Of a stretch of DNA of 64,000 nucleotides, positions 24,466-37,780 are shown one piece after another. The DNA comes from Adineta steineri (Eukaryota > Rotifera > Eurotatoria > Adinetida > Adinetidae): the NCBI GenBank assembly GCA_905250115.1, contig CAJNOI010000233.1, positions 21,713-85,712 of the forward strand. Reading direction: 5' to 3'. The translations under genes were made by a program, and so were the position numbers. The stretch's first letter is position 1, and every line of letters begins with the position of its first letter. Under the pieces are notes generated by a model. That model was not told the origin of the DNA, did no database searches, and worked only from the letters and a program-made list of their open reading frames with translations.

Positions 24466-26002
24466 AATAGATTGAAGAAAGGAGGGCATAAATATTTTTT
24501 CGATAAATAGCTTTCCTCGCTTCACCGATTTCTTTTGACAACTAAATATGGGTGTACTTCAACTGCGTAGACATTCAGATTAAAAACTTGATTAGTCATA
24601 TTGAATAAATAAATACGCAAAACATTTTCGTTGATATCTACCTCTTCAATAGTTCTGTTTGTGTGATTCATTTGTTTTCAAACAAAATGTGTCACGTTTC
24701 AGAGATTTTTCGTATAAAAACAAAATACCAACCGAACAGAAGAAATAAAGAGGTGAAAAAATAGATCGATTCGACGTAATTATCCTCAACCTTGAATAAC
24801 ATATAGTCAAATGCATTATACATGTTTTTTTTCTTTACTATTATAATACGACTTTTATATGCAGTTGTATTTTTTTTTTTGCACCAAACTTTTCATAGAT
24901 CTTGCAAAACAAACAATATATGTAACACTCAGTATTCGTGAGTTGATAGTTTTATCTTTCTTCAACAGAGAAATACAAACCAGAATTTTTTTGTGAACGA
25001 CTTTCAACAATGTTACAAAATTTTAAAAGATTTCAACATCAAAGAAAACTTCTAAATCTAATAGCATACATATATTTGATATGATTAAAACTCTATTAGA
25101 ATATTCATATTTTTAATTTTAAATAAATTATCAAAGATTAATCTATACATAAACAAATAAAGGAGTATCACTTTCATATGAATAGAACGGATTATTTCAG
25201 AAATAAAAAAAACTTCTTAGAAAAATCGTTCAATTATTCATTATCTTGTTTAAATTAAAATAAACTCATATTCTTTTAGTAGATAAATGAGACAATAGAA
25301 AGTTCATAACTTTTATTATTAGAATGTCGTAATTATATTTATTTGACATATTTATCATCAAATAAATATAATGTCGATCATTACTGATTAAAACATAAAC
25401 AAATGACTATATGATAAAACGCACGAGATTAGTCATGAATATCCAAGCGATAAAAATTAAACTATGCTGCGTTTTTCTGGCTGATATGAAAACATTCCAT
25501 TTTATATAAAAGATTCATATTACAGTTAAATCCGAAAAATACATGTCAAATATTTCATAGATAATTTTCAATTATTATCTTAGCGAATAACAAAAGAAAA
25601 ACGAAAGAAATATAAAACGATATTAATGTACACAGAGGAATTTGTGTCGAACGATCAGAACCTACAAATAAAATCTATCAGATACCAAATCAATAAATTG
25701 CTTACAAAAATTAAAAACATCTCAGTATTGTACAAATCCAAAATTCGAAATATTCTAACTGCCAATATTTAAATTTATTAGTTGAAAAAATCTTCTTTAT
25801 ATGCATTGATGTTATATTATATTTTTCAAATTTCTTTCGTTTTCTTTCTGACAATAGTCGGAGATCATCTATATCTACAGAATATATTACATATAAAATG
25901 ACTCGGATGATCTTTCTTTTTTTGCATAATACTTGAGAATGGCATTTATTTATATTACTAATATGAAACACAATTATAAGAAAAGTTTTATAACCAAACA
26001 AA

Positions 26003-26045
26003 GGTGTGTGTGTAGATATAACTGATTCGCACGGACAACCACACC
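26003..26045. repeat. G-rich hairpin in array unit B-C
   Basis: GGTGTGTGTGT pairs with ACAACCACACC (two mismatches) around the same loop core ATAACTGATT as in the other units. Confidence 0.6.
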
Positions 26046-27144
26046 ACGTTAGTAGATGTATCTTTAACTGATATTCATCATTACAACTTTTCTTTCTTGT
26101 TCTCAATGAAAATAAATTTCAATCAGTTAATATTATTTGCATGTGTTATTCATATTTATACTAGAAGAGTGTTTTCAACTGTTGTCTAAATGCAAAAAAA
26201 AGTTAGTGTAAAACTATAGTATATCTTTTTAGTATCAATATGATTTTGATATATGTAAGAAACAACAATTGTTTCTATTTTTATTTATTTTTAATGCTAT
26301 TAAAATTTCTTCAGTCATTTACTACTAGAAATTGTTTGATTCATTTTTAGTGTAATAAATGATAAAACAAAAAGAAATGGAATTTTATATTTATTTTGCC
26401 ATCAAGTAAAAAAGAGTGCCTTAAGTATAATTTCATCAAATCTTACAATATACGTCACTCATGTTTTATTCTATTCATCTGAAATTGATTTCATCTCATC
26501 TGTGTAGTCTTTCATTGGTAGTACAACTGAACAATTATTAAAACATATCGATCTTGTAAAAAAATAGAAGAAAATATATATGTTTGATAAATTACAATAA
26601 TAAATGATCACTTGTATGTTTGACCCACACCTCTTTTTAAAATGACATCGATAAAATAAATTAAGAATTGATTAGTAATAATATCAACTGTTACACACGT
26701 ATCATCAAAAACAGCTTTTATTTGCATTTAATCATTTCTTAATGAATATATTGAACTTTTCTCTTTCTTTTGGATTTATATAATAAGAACGAAACTATTT
26801 CTATCATTCTGTTTTTTTCTTTCTGTCATAGGTTCTGTTCTCCTATCCGTAGTACAATTATTTTCTTATTTACTTGTCATACTTTTTTTTACATAAATAA
26901 ATTAAATACTTGTTCTATAGATAGACTATTTGAAACGGTATTAAATTTTTAGAAAAAAATCAACAAAATTTATTTAAAATAAAGTAAAATATTATATACC
27001 ATGCTATAAAAATAAAACATAACTACAAACAATTGTTGAAAAAACGTTTTTTAATTTTAATTTTCTTTTACGGCATAATTACATTTACACTTAAAATAGT
27101 TCCATAATTTCTGAGAGTAGTACATTCTTTTTATATTGATGATT

Positions 27145-27663
27145 TTATACAGTAAATATATTCTTAAAAACAATGAACATACTAATGACAGAACTAAGAA
27201 GAAAATATTGTTGTTGAATGGATGAAACACCATTACATAAATCTGTATTACAACAACAATCAGTTATATCAAGATCGGCAATTTTAGTGCTACTACAACC
27301 ATTATCACCATTCTTGCAGGCCGTTGCGTCTTCATATCCTCGGACATAGATATCACTGAGCTTATGTTTCTGTGAAAAAAACTTTTTTAAATAATAATCT
27401 TATAAAAAGAAAAATTACATACGATGCAGCGCTGAGAAGCATTAATTGCAACTATAAATATAGTAATATTGACTTTTGTTAATTCGAGTTTTGAATCACA
27501 ATCAGGAGTGTTCACGCTTCGACAACTATAGCATCTTATAGCACCAGTTGAGTAAAAACTTAGAATAGCTTAACATAAAAGAATGTTTTTATTTCTATAA
27601 GAATATCTCTATTTATAACTTACCCAAGAAAAGAATTGTAATACCTGTAGCTAATCGTCGCAT
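27145..27663 (-). CDS. Ly6/uPAR-like three-finger GPI-anchored protein, array gene C
   Basis: Exons 27624-27663, 27423-27568 and 27145-27369 give 136 aa. Signal peptide MRRLATGITILFLAILSFYS; domain from GAIRCYSC to DCCCNTDLCNG; hydrophobic C-terminus with FLLSSVISMFIVFKNIFTV. Closest to gene D in the first finger (both have TPDCDS and LELTKVN). The conserved cysteine frame is kept. Its core promoter has lost the TATATA (now TCAAATAG). Intact. Confidence 0.86.
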
Positions 27664-27699
27664 ACTGAATTAAAATCGAGAAAAATAGTAGTTTATATT

Positions 27700-27736
27700 G
27701 ATCAGTACTAGCTCTTCAAATAGTATTTGATTTTTG
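27700..27736 (-). promoter_or_regulatory. Conserved core promoter block, gene C
   Basis: GATCAGTACTAGCTC, then TTCAAATAGTATTTGATTT. The block is conserved but the TATA core is changed to TCAAAT, as also in unit D. Confidence 0.5.
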
Positions 27737-29782
27737 AATAGTTTGAAGGAAGGAGGACATACATATTTACTTCATAAATATGTTTTTTCGCTTCATCGAT
27801 TTGTTTTTACAGCTAAATATGATGGGTTTGGAGTCCCTATATACTCAAATTAATAACGTCATTAGTCACATTGAATGACTGGACACGAAATACGTTTTGA
27901 TTGATAACCATCTATCAAATAATTATCTTTATATGATTTGTTTGTTTTGAAGTAGAATATGTCATGTTTCAGAGATTTTTTGTATTAAAATGAAGATATT
28001 AACTGAAAAGAAGAAATACAAAAGCCAAAAAAACGTTCGATTCGACATAATTATTCTAATCCTTAATTAATATATTCAAGTTTTCGAATGGCAATTATGT
28101 CACGCAGAATCAAAACGCGCAAAACATTTGCAACATTTGAAATACACGCTGGTTTACACGTTGCTGGCAAAAACAAAATGTGCACGGTATACTCCGCGAA
28201 CAAAATTAACCCTTTATTTTTACGCCTTAAATTGATTTCTTTTCTGTTTAAATATAAATAGATATTGATACTAATATTGCTGAATAATAAAAGAAATATT
28301 CCTATTCATGTCAGATTACATAATTGTGTATTTAGTATTATTTAATATGCATTTGTTTTACATTCTTCATTAGCAGAAAATATGAACACTTTCTGTTTTT
28401 CTAAACTATAATAAAAATTCAATTTATACACTTTGGTACATTCTACTTTTAAAAACATAGTGTACACGTACATTTCGTTAGGTTAAACAAAGTGTACAAA
28501 AACACCTTACTTTTGAATTCCATTCGGAACGTTGACCATTGTCATATACATTATGTATACGTTTTTTTCTGTACTATTATATTACAACTGTGTCGTGAAA
28601 GAGAAATTGTATTTTTTCTCCTGTACTAAACTTTCCATCGATCTTGCAAAACAAACAATACATAACACTTAGTATTCACGAGTTAATTGCGTTTGATGCT
28701 TGTATCCTACTTCAACAGAGAAATACAAATAAGAATTTTTTTGAGCATAATTTTGAACAATGTTAGGAAGCTTCATAAGATTTCAAAATCAAACAAAATT
28801 TCTAAAACGAATAGTATAAATATATTTCATATGATTAAATCTCTATTAAAATATTCATATTTTTAATCTCGAGGAAATTATTAAAACTTAATCTATACAT
28901 AAACAAATAAAGAATCTTGCTTTTATATCAATAGAACATATTATTTCAGAAATATCGTTCAATTATTTATTATGTTGTTTAAATTAAACTAAATTCAGAT
29001 TCTTTTAGTAGATAGACAAAACAATAGAAAGTTCATAAGTTTTATAAGAATAACATATCTTTTGTTATTAGAATGTGATGGGAATATTTCTTTGACATAT
29101 TTATTGTCCAACAAATATGATATTAATCATTACTGATTAAAATACAAAACAAATGACTATATGATAAAATGTACAAGATGAGTCATGAATAACTACACGA
29201 TAAGAAATAAACTACGATGAGTTTTTTTGAATGATATGAGAACATTTTATTTTATATGAAACATACAAATTCATATTATAGTTATATCCGAAATATACAT
29301 GTAAAATCTATCACATACTAAATCAACAAACTACTCACAAAAACTAAAAAACAGGTGAAAGTGTACATATCCAAAATTCGAGATATTCTAACTGTCAATA
29401 GTCAAACTCATCATTCGAAAGAACCATCTTTTTGTGTATATGTGTAGTATTATATTTTTAAGTTTTGTTTCGTTTTTCTTTCAGATAATAGTCGGAGATC
29501 GTCTACATCTACAGAATATATTACATGTAAAATGACTCAGGTGGTATCTCTTCTCTATAGAGTACTTAAGAATAGTATTTATTTACATTATTAATATCAA
29601 ATACAATTACAAGAAAAATTTTATAGCAATAAAAGAATGAGTCAATTTGATGAATTATTTTGGTTTCTTATTGTTTAATATTTAATATTCAATCTATGTA
29701 TTTATCTTATTGTATTTCTAAAGACCAAAAGTACTACTTTATGTAAAACACCTGTAATACAAGTATTCATTAGTTTATTGAG

Positions 29783-29825
29783 AATGTGGGTGTAGAGATA
29801 ACTGATTCATACCGACACCGATACC
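29783..29825. repeat. Decayed G-rich hairpin in array unit C-D
   Basis: AATGTGGGTGT and ACACCGATACC form an imperfect stem around the common ATAACTGATT loop. More decayed than the unit A-B copy. Confidence 0.5.
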
Positions 29826-30042
29826 ACATTAGTAGATGTATCTTCAACTAACATTCATTACTAAAACTTTTCCTTTTTGTTCTCACTGAAAATGAATTTC
29901 AATCAGTCAATATTATTTCCATGTCTTATTCAGATTTATACTAGACGAGTATTCTCAGTTCCTGTCTATATGTAAAAAAACATTAGTATAAAACTATAAT
30001 ATATTTTCTTATTATTGATATAATTTTAATATTTGTAAAAAA

Positions 30043-30557
30043 GACGGTATTGTCCCAGAATCCGGAGAAAAAAATTCGGAAAATTTTTGAAAAAAGATTC
30101 AGCAGTTTATTTAACAAAGAACCATGTACAAGAAAGAAGAGAAATCATTTGATTTGAAGAGAAGTGATGTGGTTCACTTTTTAGTAGCCACCAATAAAGA
30201 AAGTCCTATGAGATACTCATCGCGATCGATCTCATTGCTTTCGAAATGTTTGGCATGTAGGACTGTGAAAGCTCAGGCTCAGTTCTTTCGAACTGGAACT
30301 GTCACATTCCTATTAGCAAGAGTATTGACTTTAGTTAGATGGTATCGGTGTGGATAAATCATGGACACAACACTCATACTCTCAAGGTGCACGTCTGTGT
30401 ATATTTGATAATAGACGTGCAGAGCACAGTAAAGTATGATGGCACTCGATAGACGGTAATCATGATTGACGTAGACAACCATAAACATTTATGAAAGAAT
30501 ATTATTATTTTCTTCTGTTAGAACAATATCAGGAATTTTCCGGATTTCAAGACATTC
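30043..30557. mobile_element. 515-bp element with imperfect terminal inverted repeats
   Basis: Comparison with the same place in other units (a run of A, then CAATTGTTT) shows a clean insertion flanked by A-runs. The left end GTATTGTCCCAGAATCCGGA and the reverse complement of the right end (GAATGTCTTGAAATCCGGAA) match over about 20 bp with some mismatches. The interior is less AT-rich than its surroundings and holds a short hairpin (GCACGTCT/AGACGTGC at 30389-30420). The frames at 30124-30357 and 30279-30488 are short and unlike known transposases. It is probably a non-autonomous DNA transposon of unassigned family. Confidence 0.6.
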
Positions 30558-30877
30558 AAAAAAACAATTGTTTTTATTTTTATTTATTTTTAATACTATT
30601 AAAATTTCTTCAGTCATTTGCTACTAAAAATAGTTTGATTGATTTCTATTGCAATGAATAAGAAAACAAAAAGAAATCGTCTTTTATATTTATTTTGTCA
30701 TCATGTGAAAAAGACTGTTTCATATATATAATTTCAACAAATCCTACAATATACAATAATCATATATTTTATTCTATTCATCAACAACGCATTTCATATC
30801 TCCTGTGTAGTTTTTATTGGTAGCTCAGTTGAACAAAAGTTAAGAACAGGTGCACCCTATAAATAATAGAGTAAAAT

Positions 30878-31102
30878 CAGGGGTGGCGCGAGTCAGCCAA
30901 CATTGGGGGGGGGGGGGGGGTAACGAAAACTTTTTGAGTTTTTGGAGCGTGTAGCGAAATTTTTTTGATTTTTCAGGGGGTGTAGCATGATCTTCGTTCA
31001 AAAACTTAAGAAAATTTCCCGATTTTGTTGAGCAAAAAATAGAAATTTTCAAAGATTGAGTGGGTGTTACACCCCCGACACCCCCCGTTCTCGCCACCCC
31101 TG
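30878..31102. mobile_element. hAT-like miniature inverted-repeat element, copy 2
   Basis: A 225-bp element starts CAGGGGTGGCGCGAG and ends CTCGCCACCCCTG. It is flanked on both sides by the 8-bp target duplication AGTAAAAT (30870-30877 and 31103-31110). CAGGG-type ends with 8-bp duplications are diagnostic of the hAT superfamily. It carries a 16-G run at 30905-30920. It has no coding capacity, so it depended on a transposase elsewhere. Perfect duplications suggest a younger insertion than copy 1. It sits in unit C-D only, so it post-dates the duplication. Confidence 0.88.
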
Positions 31103-31623
31103 AGTAAAATATATATTTGCTAAATTATAATAATAACCAATCAACTATTTGTTTGACTTGCTTCTTTTTAAAATGACATCGATAAAATAAATTAGAAACG
31201 ATTAGTAATAATATCAATTGTCATAAAAATATCATCAAAAACAGCTTTTATTTGTATTTATGTATAAAAACAAAACAAAACTATTTCTATTATGCTGTAT
31301 TTTTTCTGTCGCATGTATCTGTTCTCCTACCCATAGTATAGTTATTTTTTTATTTCTTATGTTTTTGTTTCACATAAAAAAAATAAATACTTATTTTATT
31401 GATAGACTAATTGAAACGATATTAAATTTTAGAAAAAAATCAATAAAATTTATTCGGAGGAAATTAAAATATTATAAATTATAACATGAAAATGAAAGAT
31501 AACTGCAAGTAGTTGCGTAAAACATTTAACGAATTTTAATGTCCTTCTCCGACATAATTACATTTGCACTTAAATAGTTTTTATAATTTCTCAGAACGAT
31601 AAAATCCTTCTTTAGTTATGATT

Positions 31624-32147
31624 TTATATAGTAAATATTTTCTTAATAACAGTGAACACACAAATAGTAGGAATAAGAAGATAATATTGTAGTTGAATCG
31701 ATGGAACACCATTACATAAATCTGTATTACAACAACAATTAGCTACGGTAAGATCGGCAATTTTACTGCTATTACAACGGTTACCATCATATGGACACGC
31801 AGTTGCATCACCATATCCTCGGACATAGATATCACTGAGCTTATCCTTCTATCAAGAAAAAAACGTTTTTTAATACTAACCTCATAAAAAGAAAAATAAC
31901 ATACCGTGCATCTTTGAGAAGCATTAATTGCAACTATAAATATAGTAACATTGACTTTTGTTAATTCGAGTTCTGAATCACAATCAGGAGTGTCGACGCT
32001 TCGACAAACATAGCATCTTATAGCACCAGTTGAGTAAAAACTTAGAATAACTTAACAACAAACTATGTTTTTGTTGCTATAAGAACGTCTTTATACTGAT
32101 AACTTACCCAAGAAAAAAATTGTAATACTTGTAGCTAATCGCTGCAT
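31624..32147 (-). CDS. Ly6/uPAR-like three-finger GPI-anchored protein, array gene D
   Basis: Exons 32108-32147, 31905-32050 and 31624-31848 give 136 aa. Signal peptide MQRLATSITIFFLVILSFYS; domain from GAIRCYVC to NCCCNTDLCNG; tail YYLLIPTICVFTVIKKIFTI. The first half tracks gene C and the second half and tail track gene E, so it looks like a recombinant of the two types. Cysteines kept; intact. Confidence 0.86.
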
Positions 32148-32182
32148 GATGAATTACAAGACGAAAAAAAGCTAATTTATCT

Positions 32183-32220
32183 TAATCAATACTAGCTTTT
32201 CAAATACTATTTGATTCTAC
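32183..32220 (-). promoter_or_regulatory. Conserved core promoter block, gene D
   Basis: AATCAATACTAGCTT, then TTCAAATACTATTTGATTC. The TATA core is replaced by TCAAAT as in unit C. Confidence 0.5.
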
Positions 32221-34560
32221 AATAGTTTGAATGTAGAGGACACAAATATTTCCTACAATAAATATGTTTCTTCGCTTCACCGATTTGTTTTTACAGCTAC
32301 AGACGGTGAGTTTGGAGTCCGTTGATACTCATATTAAATACGTAATTACTCAGATTGTATGACGGGATGAAAGAAAATACGTTTTGGTCGATAGCGATGT
32401 ATCAAACAATTATCTTTGTATGGTTCGTTTCTTTTGAAGTAGAATATGTCATGTTTCAGAGATTTTTTGTATTAAAACAAAATTATTAACTAAAGAGAAG
32501 AAATACAAAAGCCAAAAGAACATTCGATTGGACACAGTTATTCTAAACCTTATATAACATATTGTCATATACATTATGCATACGTTTTTTTCTTTATTCG
32601 TATACTAGAAGTTCTGTGTGAAACAGCAATCGTATTTACTTTTATATACAATTTTGTTTGCTGCTTTTATTTTTTCTTCAACAGAGAAATACAAATAAGA
32701 ATTCTTTTTTAGCATAATTTTGAACAATGTCATAAAACTTCATAAGATTTTAAAATCAAACAAAATTTCTAAAATTAATATCATAAATATGTTTCATATG
32801 ATTAAATCTCTATTAAAATAGTTATATTTCGAATCTTAAATAAATTACCAAAATTGAATTTATACATTAACAAATAAACAGTGTCACTCTCATATCAATC
32901 AAAAAAATTATTATTTCAGAAATAAAAAGGAAAAGGCTTCATAGAAAAGTCTTTCAATTATTCATTATGCTTTTTAAAATCAAAATAAACTCTTCTTCTT
33001 TTAGTAGATCGACGAAACAATAGAAAGTTCATAAGTTTTACTAGACCAACATATCTTTCATCATTAGAATGTCATGACAATATTTCTTTGATATATTTAT
33101 TGTCAAATAAATGTGATGTCGATCATTACTGATTAAAATACAAAACAAATGACTATATGATAAAACGTACAAGATGAGTCATGAATAAATAAACGATAAG
33201 AAATAAACTACGGTGAATTTTGTTGATTTATATTAAACCATTTCATTTTATACAAAATATATAAATTCATATTGCTGTTAAATGTGAAAAATGCATGTGG
33301 AATATTCTATAGATAACTTTCAATTAGTATCTAAATCAATAGAAAGAGAAACATGAAATAGATATAAAATGATATTAAAGTACACAGAGAAAATTTTGTC
33401 TAAGAATTAAAATATGCATTAAAAATTCATGACACACTAAATCAGCCAATTACTCACAAAAACTAAAAAACACGTGAATGTATACATATCCAAAATTCAA
33501 AATATTCTAACTGTCAATATTTAAACTTATCACTTAAAATAATTTTTTTTGTGTTGTATTTTTAAAGTTTGTATTCGTTTTCTTTCAGATAATAGTTGAG
33601 AATTATTTCCAACAACAGAATATATAGAATGTAGAATAACTCAGGTAATCTTTCTTTTGCACATAATACTTTAGAATAGTATTTATTTACATTATTCATA
33701 TGAAATACAATTATAAGGAAGGTTTTATGACCAATCAAAAAATTAGACTATTGATATAATATTTTAATTTGTTATTGTTTAGTTGTTTATTACTCATTCT
33801 ATGTATTCGTCTTATTGTATTTATAAAGACTAAAAGTACTATTTTATACAAAACAAATGTAATACAAGTACTCGTTGGTTTATTTTTCGTATATCGGATA
33901 TGCGATCAGAAAATGATTTGATTGTATTGTTTTATATTTCATCACAAATCGTCTTTGGTAAAATGTGAACTGAGATGATTGTTCAAGTATAAAGATAAAA
34001 AAATGAACTTCAATTCAAGTTTGTAACATATACAAAAAATAATATATCTTGTTGAAAAATTTAGCAACGTTATTAAACATTGTGACTTAATCTTAATAAA
34101 TGACATCGATAAAGTAAATTAAGAATTGATTAGTAATAATATTAGCTGAGATATAAGTACAACAATCAAAAACAACTTTTATTTATATTTGTATATGAAA
34201 ACAAACCATTTTCTATCCTTGTATTTTTTCTTTTTGTCACATGTTTCTGTTCTCCTATCCGTAGTATAGTTATTTTCTTATTTACTTGTTATATCTTTTT
34301 TTTTACATAAAAGAAGTTAATACTTTTTGTCGTATAGATAGACTATTTGAAACGCTATTAAATTTTCGAAAAAAATCAATAAAATTTATTTAAAAAGAAA
34401 CTAAAATATTATATATTATAACATGAAAATAAAGCATAACTACAAATAATTATGTAAAAAATTGAACAAATTATAGTGTCCTTCTCCGACATAATTACAT
34501 TTGCACTTAAAATAGTTTCATAATTTGTGAGAGTAATACATACTTTTTGTACGTATGATT

Positions 34561-35091
34561 TTATACAGTAAATATTTTCTTAATAATAATGAACACACAA
34601 ATAGTAGGAATAAGAAGATAATATTGTAGTTGAATCAATGAGACACCATTACATAAATCTGTATTACAACAACAATTAGCTATGGTAAGATCAGCAATTT
34701 TACTGCTATTACAATGATTACCACCATTCGGACAAGCAGTTACAACACTATAACCTCGGAGATAGATATTACTGATCTTACGTTTCTGGCAAGAAAAAAA
34801 ACGTTTTTTAATACTAATCGGATAAGAAGAAATATTACATACAGAACATTGTTGTGTCGAATTGATCTCAACTATATAGGCAGTATTAGTAGCATTCAAT
34901 TTGGTTAAATCGAGTTTTGAACCACAACCACGATTGGTCACTGTATTGCATACATAGCAACGAATACCATCAGTTGAATAAAAGTTTAGAATACCTTAAC
35001 AAAAAGGAATGTTCTTGTTGCTATAAGAACGTCTTTATACTCATAACTTACCCAATAAGAAAATTGTAATACCTGTAAGTAATCGCTGCAT
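34561..35091 (-). CDS. Ly6/uPAR-like three-finger GPI-anchored protein, array gene E
   Basis: Exons 35052-35091, 34843-34994 and 34561-34785 give 138 aa. Signal peptide MQRLLTGITIFLLGILNFYS; domain from DGIRCYVC to NCCCNTDLCNG; tail YYLLIPTICVFIIIKKIFTV. Exon 2 is two codons longer than in A-D. Intron 2 is exactly 57 bp with no in-frame stop, so the frame runs open through exon 2, intron and exon 3. Retention would insert 19 residues with two extra cysteines. The GT-AG splice, shared with its paralogues, is assumed. Confidence 0.86.
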
Positions 35092-35128
35092 GATGATTTG
35101 AAATAAGAAAAAGAAACTAAGCCATATT

Positions 35129-35165
35129 GATCAGTACTAGTTGTTTATATAATATTTGATCCTAG
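35129..35165 (-). promoter_or_regulatory. Conserved core promoter block, gene E
   Basis: GATCAGTACTAGTTG, then TTTATATAATATTTGATCC, at the same position relative to the ATG as in the other units; TATATA is present. Confidence 0.55.
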
Positions 35166-36663
35166 AATAGTTTGATAGAATGAGTGCATAAATATTCTTC
35201 CTCGCTTCATCGATTTATTTTAATAACAAAATATGATCAACTGGCAGTCCGTACATACTCATATTAAATACGTGATTACTCAGCAGATTGTATGATTGGA
35301 TAAAAGAAAATACGTTTTGGTCGATAGCCATGTATCAAACAATTATCTTTGTATGATTTGTTTGTTTTGAAGTAGAATATGTCATGTTTTAGATTTTTTC
35401 GTTCTAAAACAAAAGATTAATCGGCTTGAATAAATACAAAAGCCAAAAAACGTTCGAATCGACATAATTATTCTAAACCTTAAGTAATATTTTGTCAAGC
35501 ACATTATTTATACATTTTTTTCTTTATTCGTATACTAGAAGTTCTGTGTGAAACAGCAATCGTATTCACTTTTATATACAATTGTCTTTGCTGCTTTTAT
35601 TTTGTCTTCAACATTGAAATACAAATAAGAATTTTTCTGGGAACGATTTTCAACAATGTTAGAAAACTTCATAAGATTTTAAAATCAAACAAAATTTCTA
35701 AAATTAATATCATAGATATGTTTCATATGATTAAATCTCTATTAAAATAGTTATATATCGAATCTTAAATAAATTACCAAAATTGAATTTATACATAAAC
35801 AAATAAACAGTGTCACTCTCATATCAATAGAACATATTATCTTAGAAATAAAAAAAAAAGACTTCATAGAAAAGTTCTTCAATTATTCATTATGTTTTTT
35901 GAAATCAAAATAAATTATTCTTCTTTTAGTATATAGACAAAATAATAGAAAGTTCATAAGTTTTACTAGACCAACATAACTTTTATAATTAGAATGTCAT
36001 GACAATATTTCTTTGACATATTTATCATCAAAATAAATATGATGTCAATCGTTACTGATTAAAATATAAACAAATGACTATATGATAAAACGTACAAGAT
36101 GAGTCATGGATAACTAGACGATAAGAAATAAACTACGGTGAATTTTGTTGATTTATATTAAACCATTTCATTTTATACAAAATATATAAATTCATATTGC
36201 TGTTAAATATGAAAAATGCATGTGGAATATTCTATAGATAACTTTCAATTAGAATATAAATCAATAGAAAAAGAAAAACGAAATAAATTTGAAACGATAT
36301 TAAAGTACACAAATAAAATTGTCGCGAACGATTAGAACACATTGAAAATCTATCACATACTAAATCAACAAATTACTCACTAAAACTAAAAAACACTTGA
36401 GTATTGTGTATATCCAAAATTCGAAATATTCTACCTGTCAATGTTAAAACTTATCACTTAAAATAATTTTTTTTGTGTTGTATTTTTAAAGTTTGTATTC
36501 GTTTTCTTTCAGATAATAGTTGAGAATTATTTCCAACAACAGAATATATAGAATGTAGAATAACTCAGATGATCTTTCTTTTATACATAATACTTTAGAA
36601 TAGTATTTATTTACATTATTCATATGAAATATAATTATCAGAAAAATTTTATGACTAAATAAG

Positions 36664-36706
36664 GGTGTGGGTATACAGATAACTGATTCACACGGACATC
36701 CACACC
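36664..36706. repeat. G-rich hairpin in array unit E-F
   Basis: GGTGTGGGTAT pairs with ACATCCACACC (mismatched near the loop) around the common ATAACTGATT core. Confidence 0.6.
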
Positions 36707-37780
36707 ATATTAGTAGATGTATCTTTAAATAACATTCATTATTAGAACTTTTCTTTCTTGTTCTAAATGAAAATAAATTTTAATCAATTATCATATTTAT
36801 ACTAGAAAATTATTTTCAATTGTTGTTTATATGTAGAAAAAAGTTAGTGTAAAACTATAATATAGTTTCTTATTATCGATATGATTTCGATATATGTAGA
36901 AAAAAACAATTGTTTCTGTGTTTATTTATATTTAATGCTATTAGAATTTTTCTAGTCATTTACTACTTAAAAATGTTTGGTTTATTTTTATTTTAATGAA
37001 TGATAAAACAAACAAAAAAATGGTATTTTAGATTTATTTTGTCATCAAACAAAAAAGACTGTCTCAAGTATAATTTTATGAAATCCTACAATATACAACA
37101 GTGATATATTTTATTCTAGTTATCAATAAATGATTTCATCTCGCCTGTATAGTTTTTTTATTGATGGCTCAATTGAACAAAAGTTAAAAACCTGTCGACC
37201 TTGTAAACAGTAGAGCAAAATATGTATTTGATAAATTATAATAAAAAACGAAGAATTGTATATTTGACCTATCTCTTTTTAAAATGATATTGATGAAATA
37301 AATTAAGAATTAATTAATAATAATAACAATTCCTATATAAGTACCATCAAAAACACCTTTTATTTGTATTTAATTAATTACTAATGAATACATTAAACAT
37401 TTATTTTTATTTTGTATTTATATATAAAAAAAAACAATTTCTATCATTCTGTTTTTGTCCTATGTTTCTGTTCTCCTATCTGTAGTATAGTTATTTTTTT
37501 ATTTACTAATCATATTTTTCTTTTTACATAAAAATAATTAATAGCTGTCGTATAGATAGATTCTTTGAAGCGATATTAAATTTTAGAAATAAATTAATAA
37601 AATTTATTTAAAAATAAAGTACAGTATTAACATGATGTAATATAAAAACAAAACATAATTACAAACAATTGTTGAAAAAACTTTACTAATTTCATGGTCC
37701 TTCTACAATACAATTATATTTGCTCTTAATATAGTTTTTATATTTCGTCAGAGCAGTAAACTCCTTCGTTAGTTATGATT

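Noticed and set aside
25711-26106. 131-codon frame on minus in array interval B-C
   Set aside because: Lies in duplicated non-coding DNA; the equivalent frame is interrupted in the other units.
30124-30488. Two overlapping frames in the 515-bp insertion
   Set aside because: Short, no transposase motifs, and no support beyond openness.
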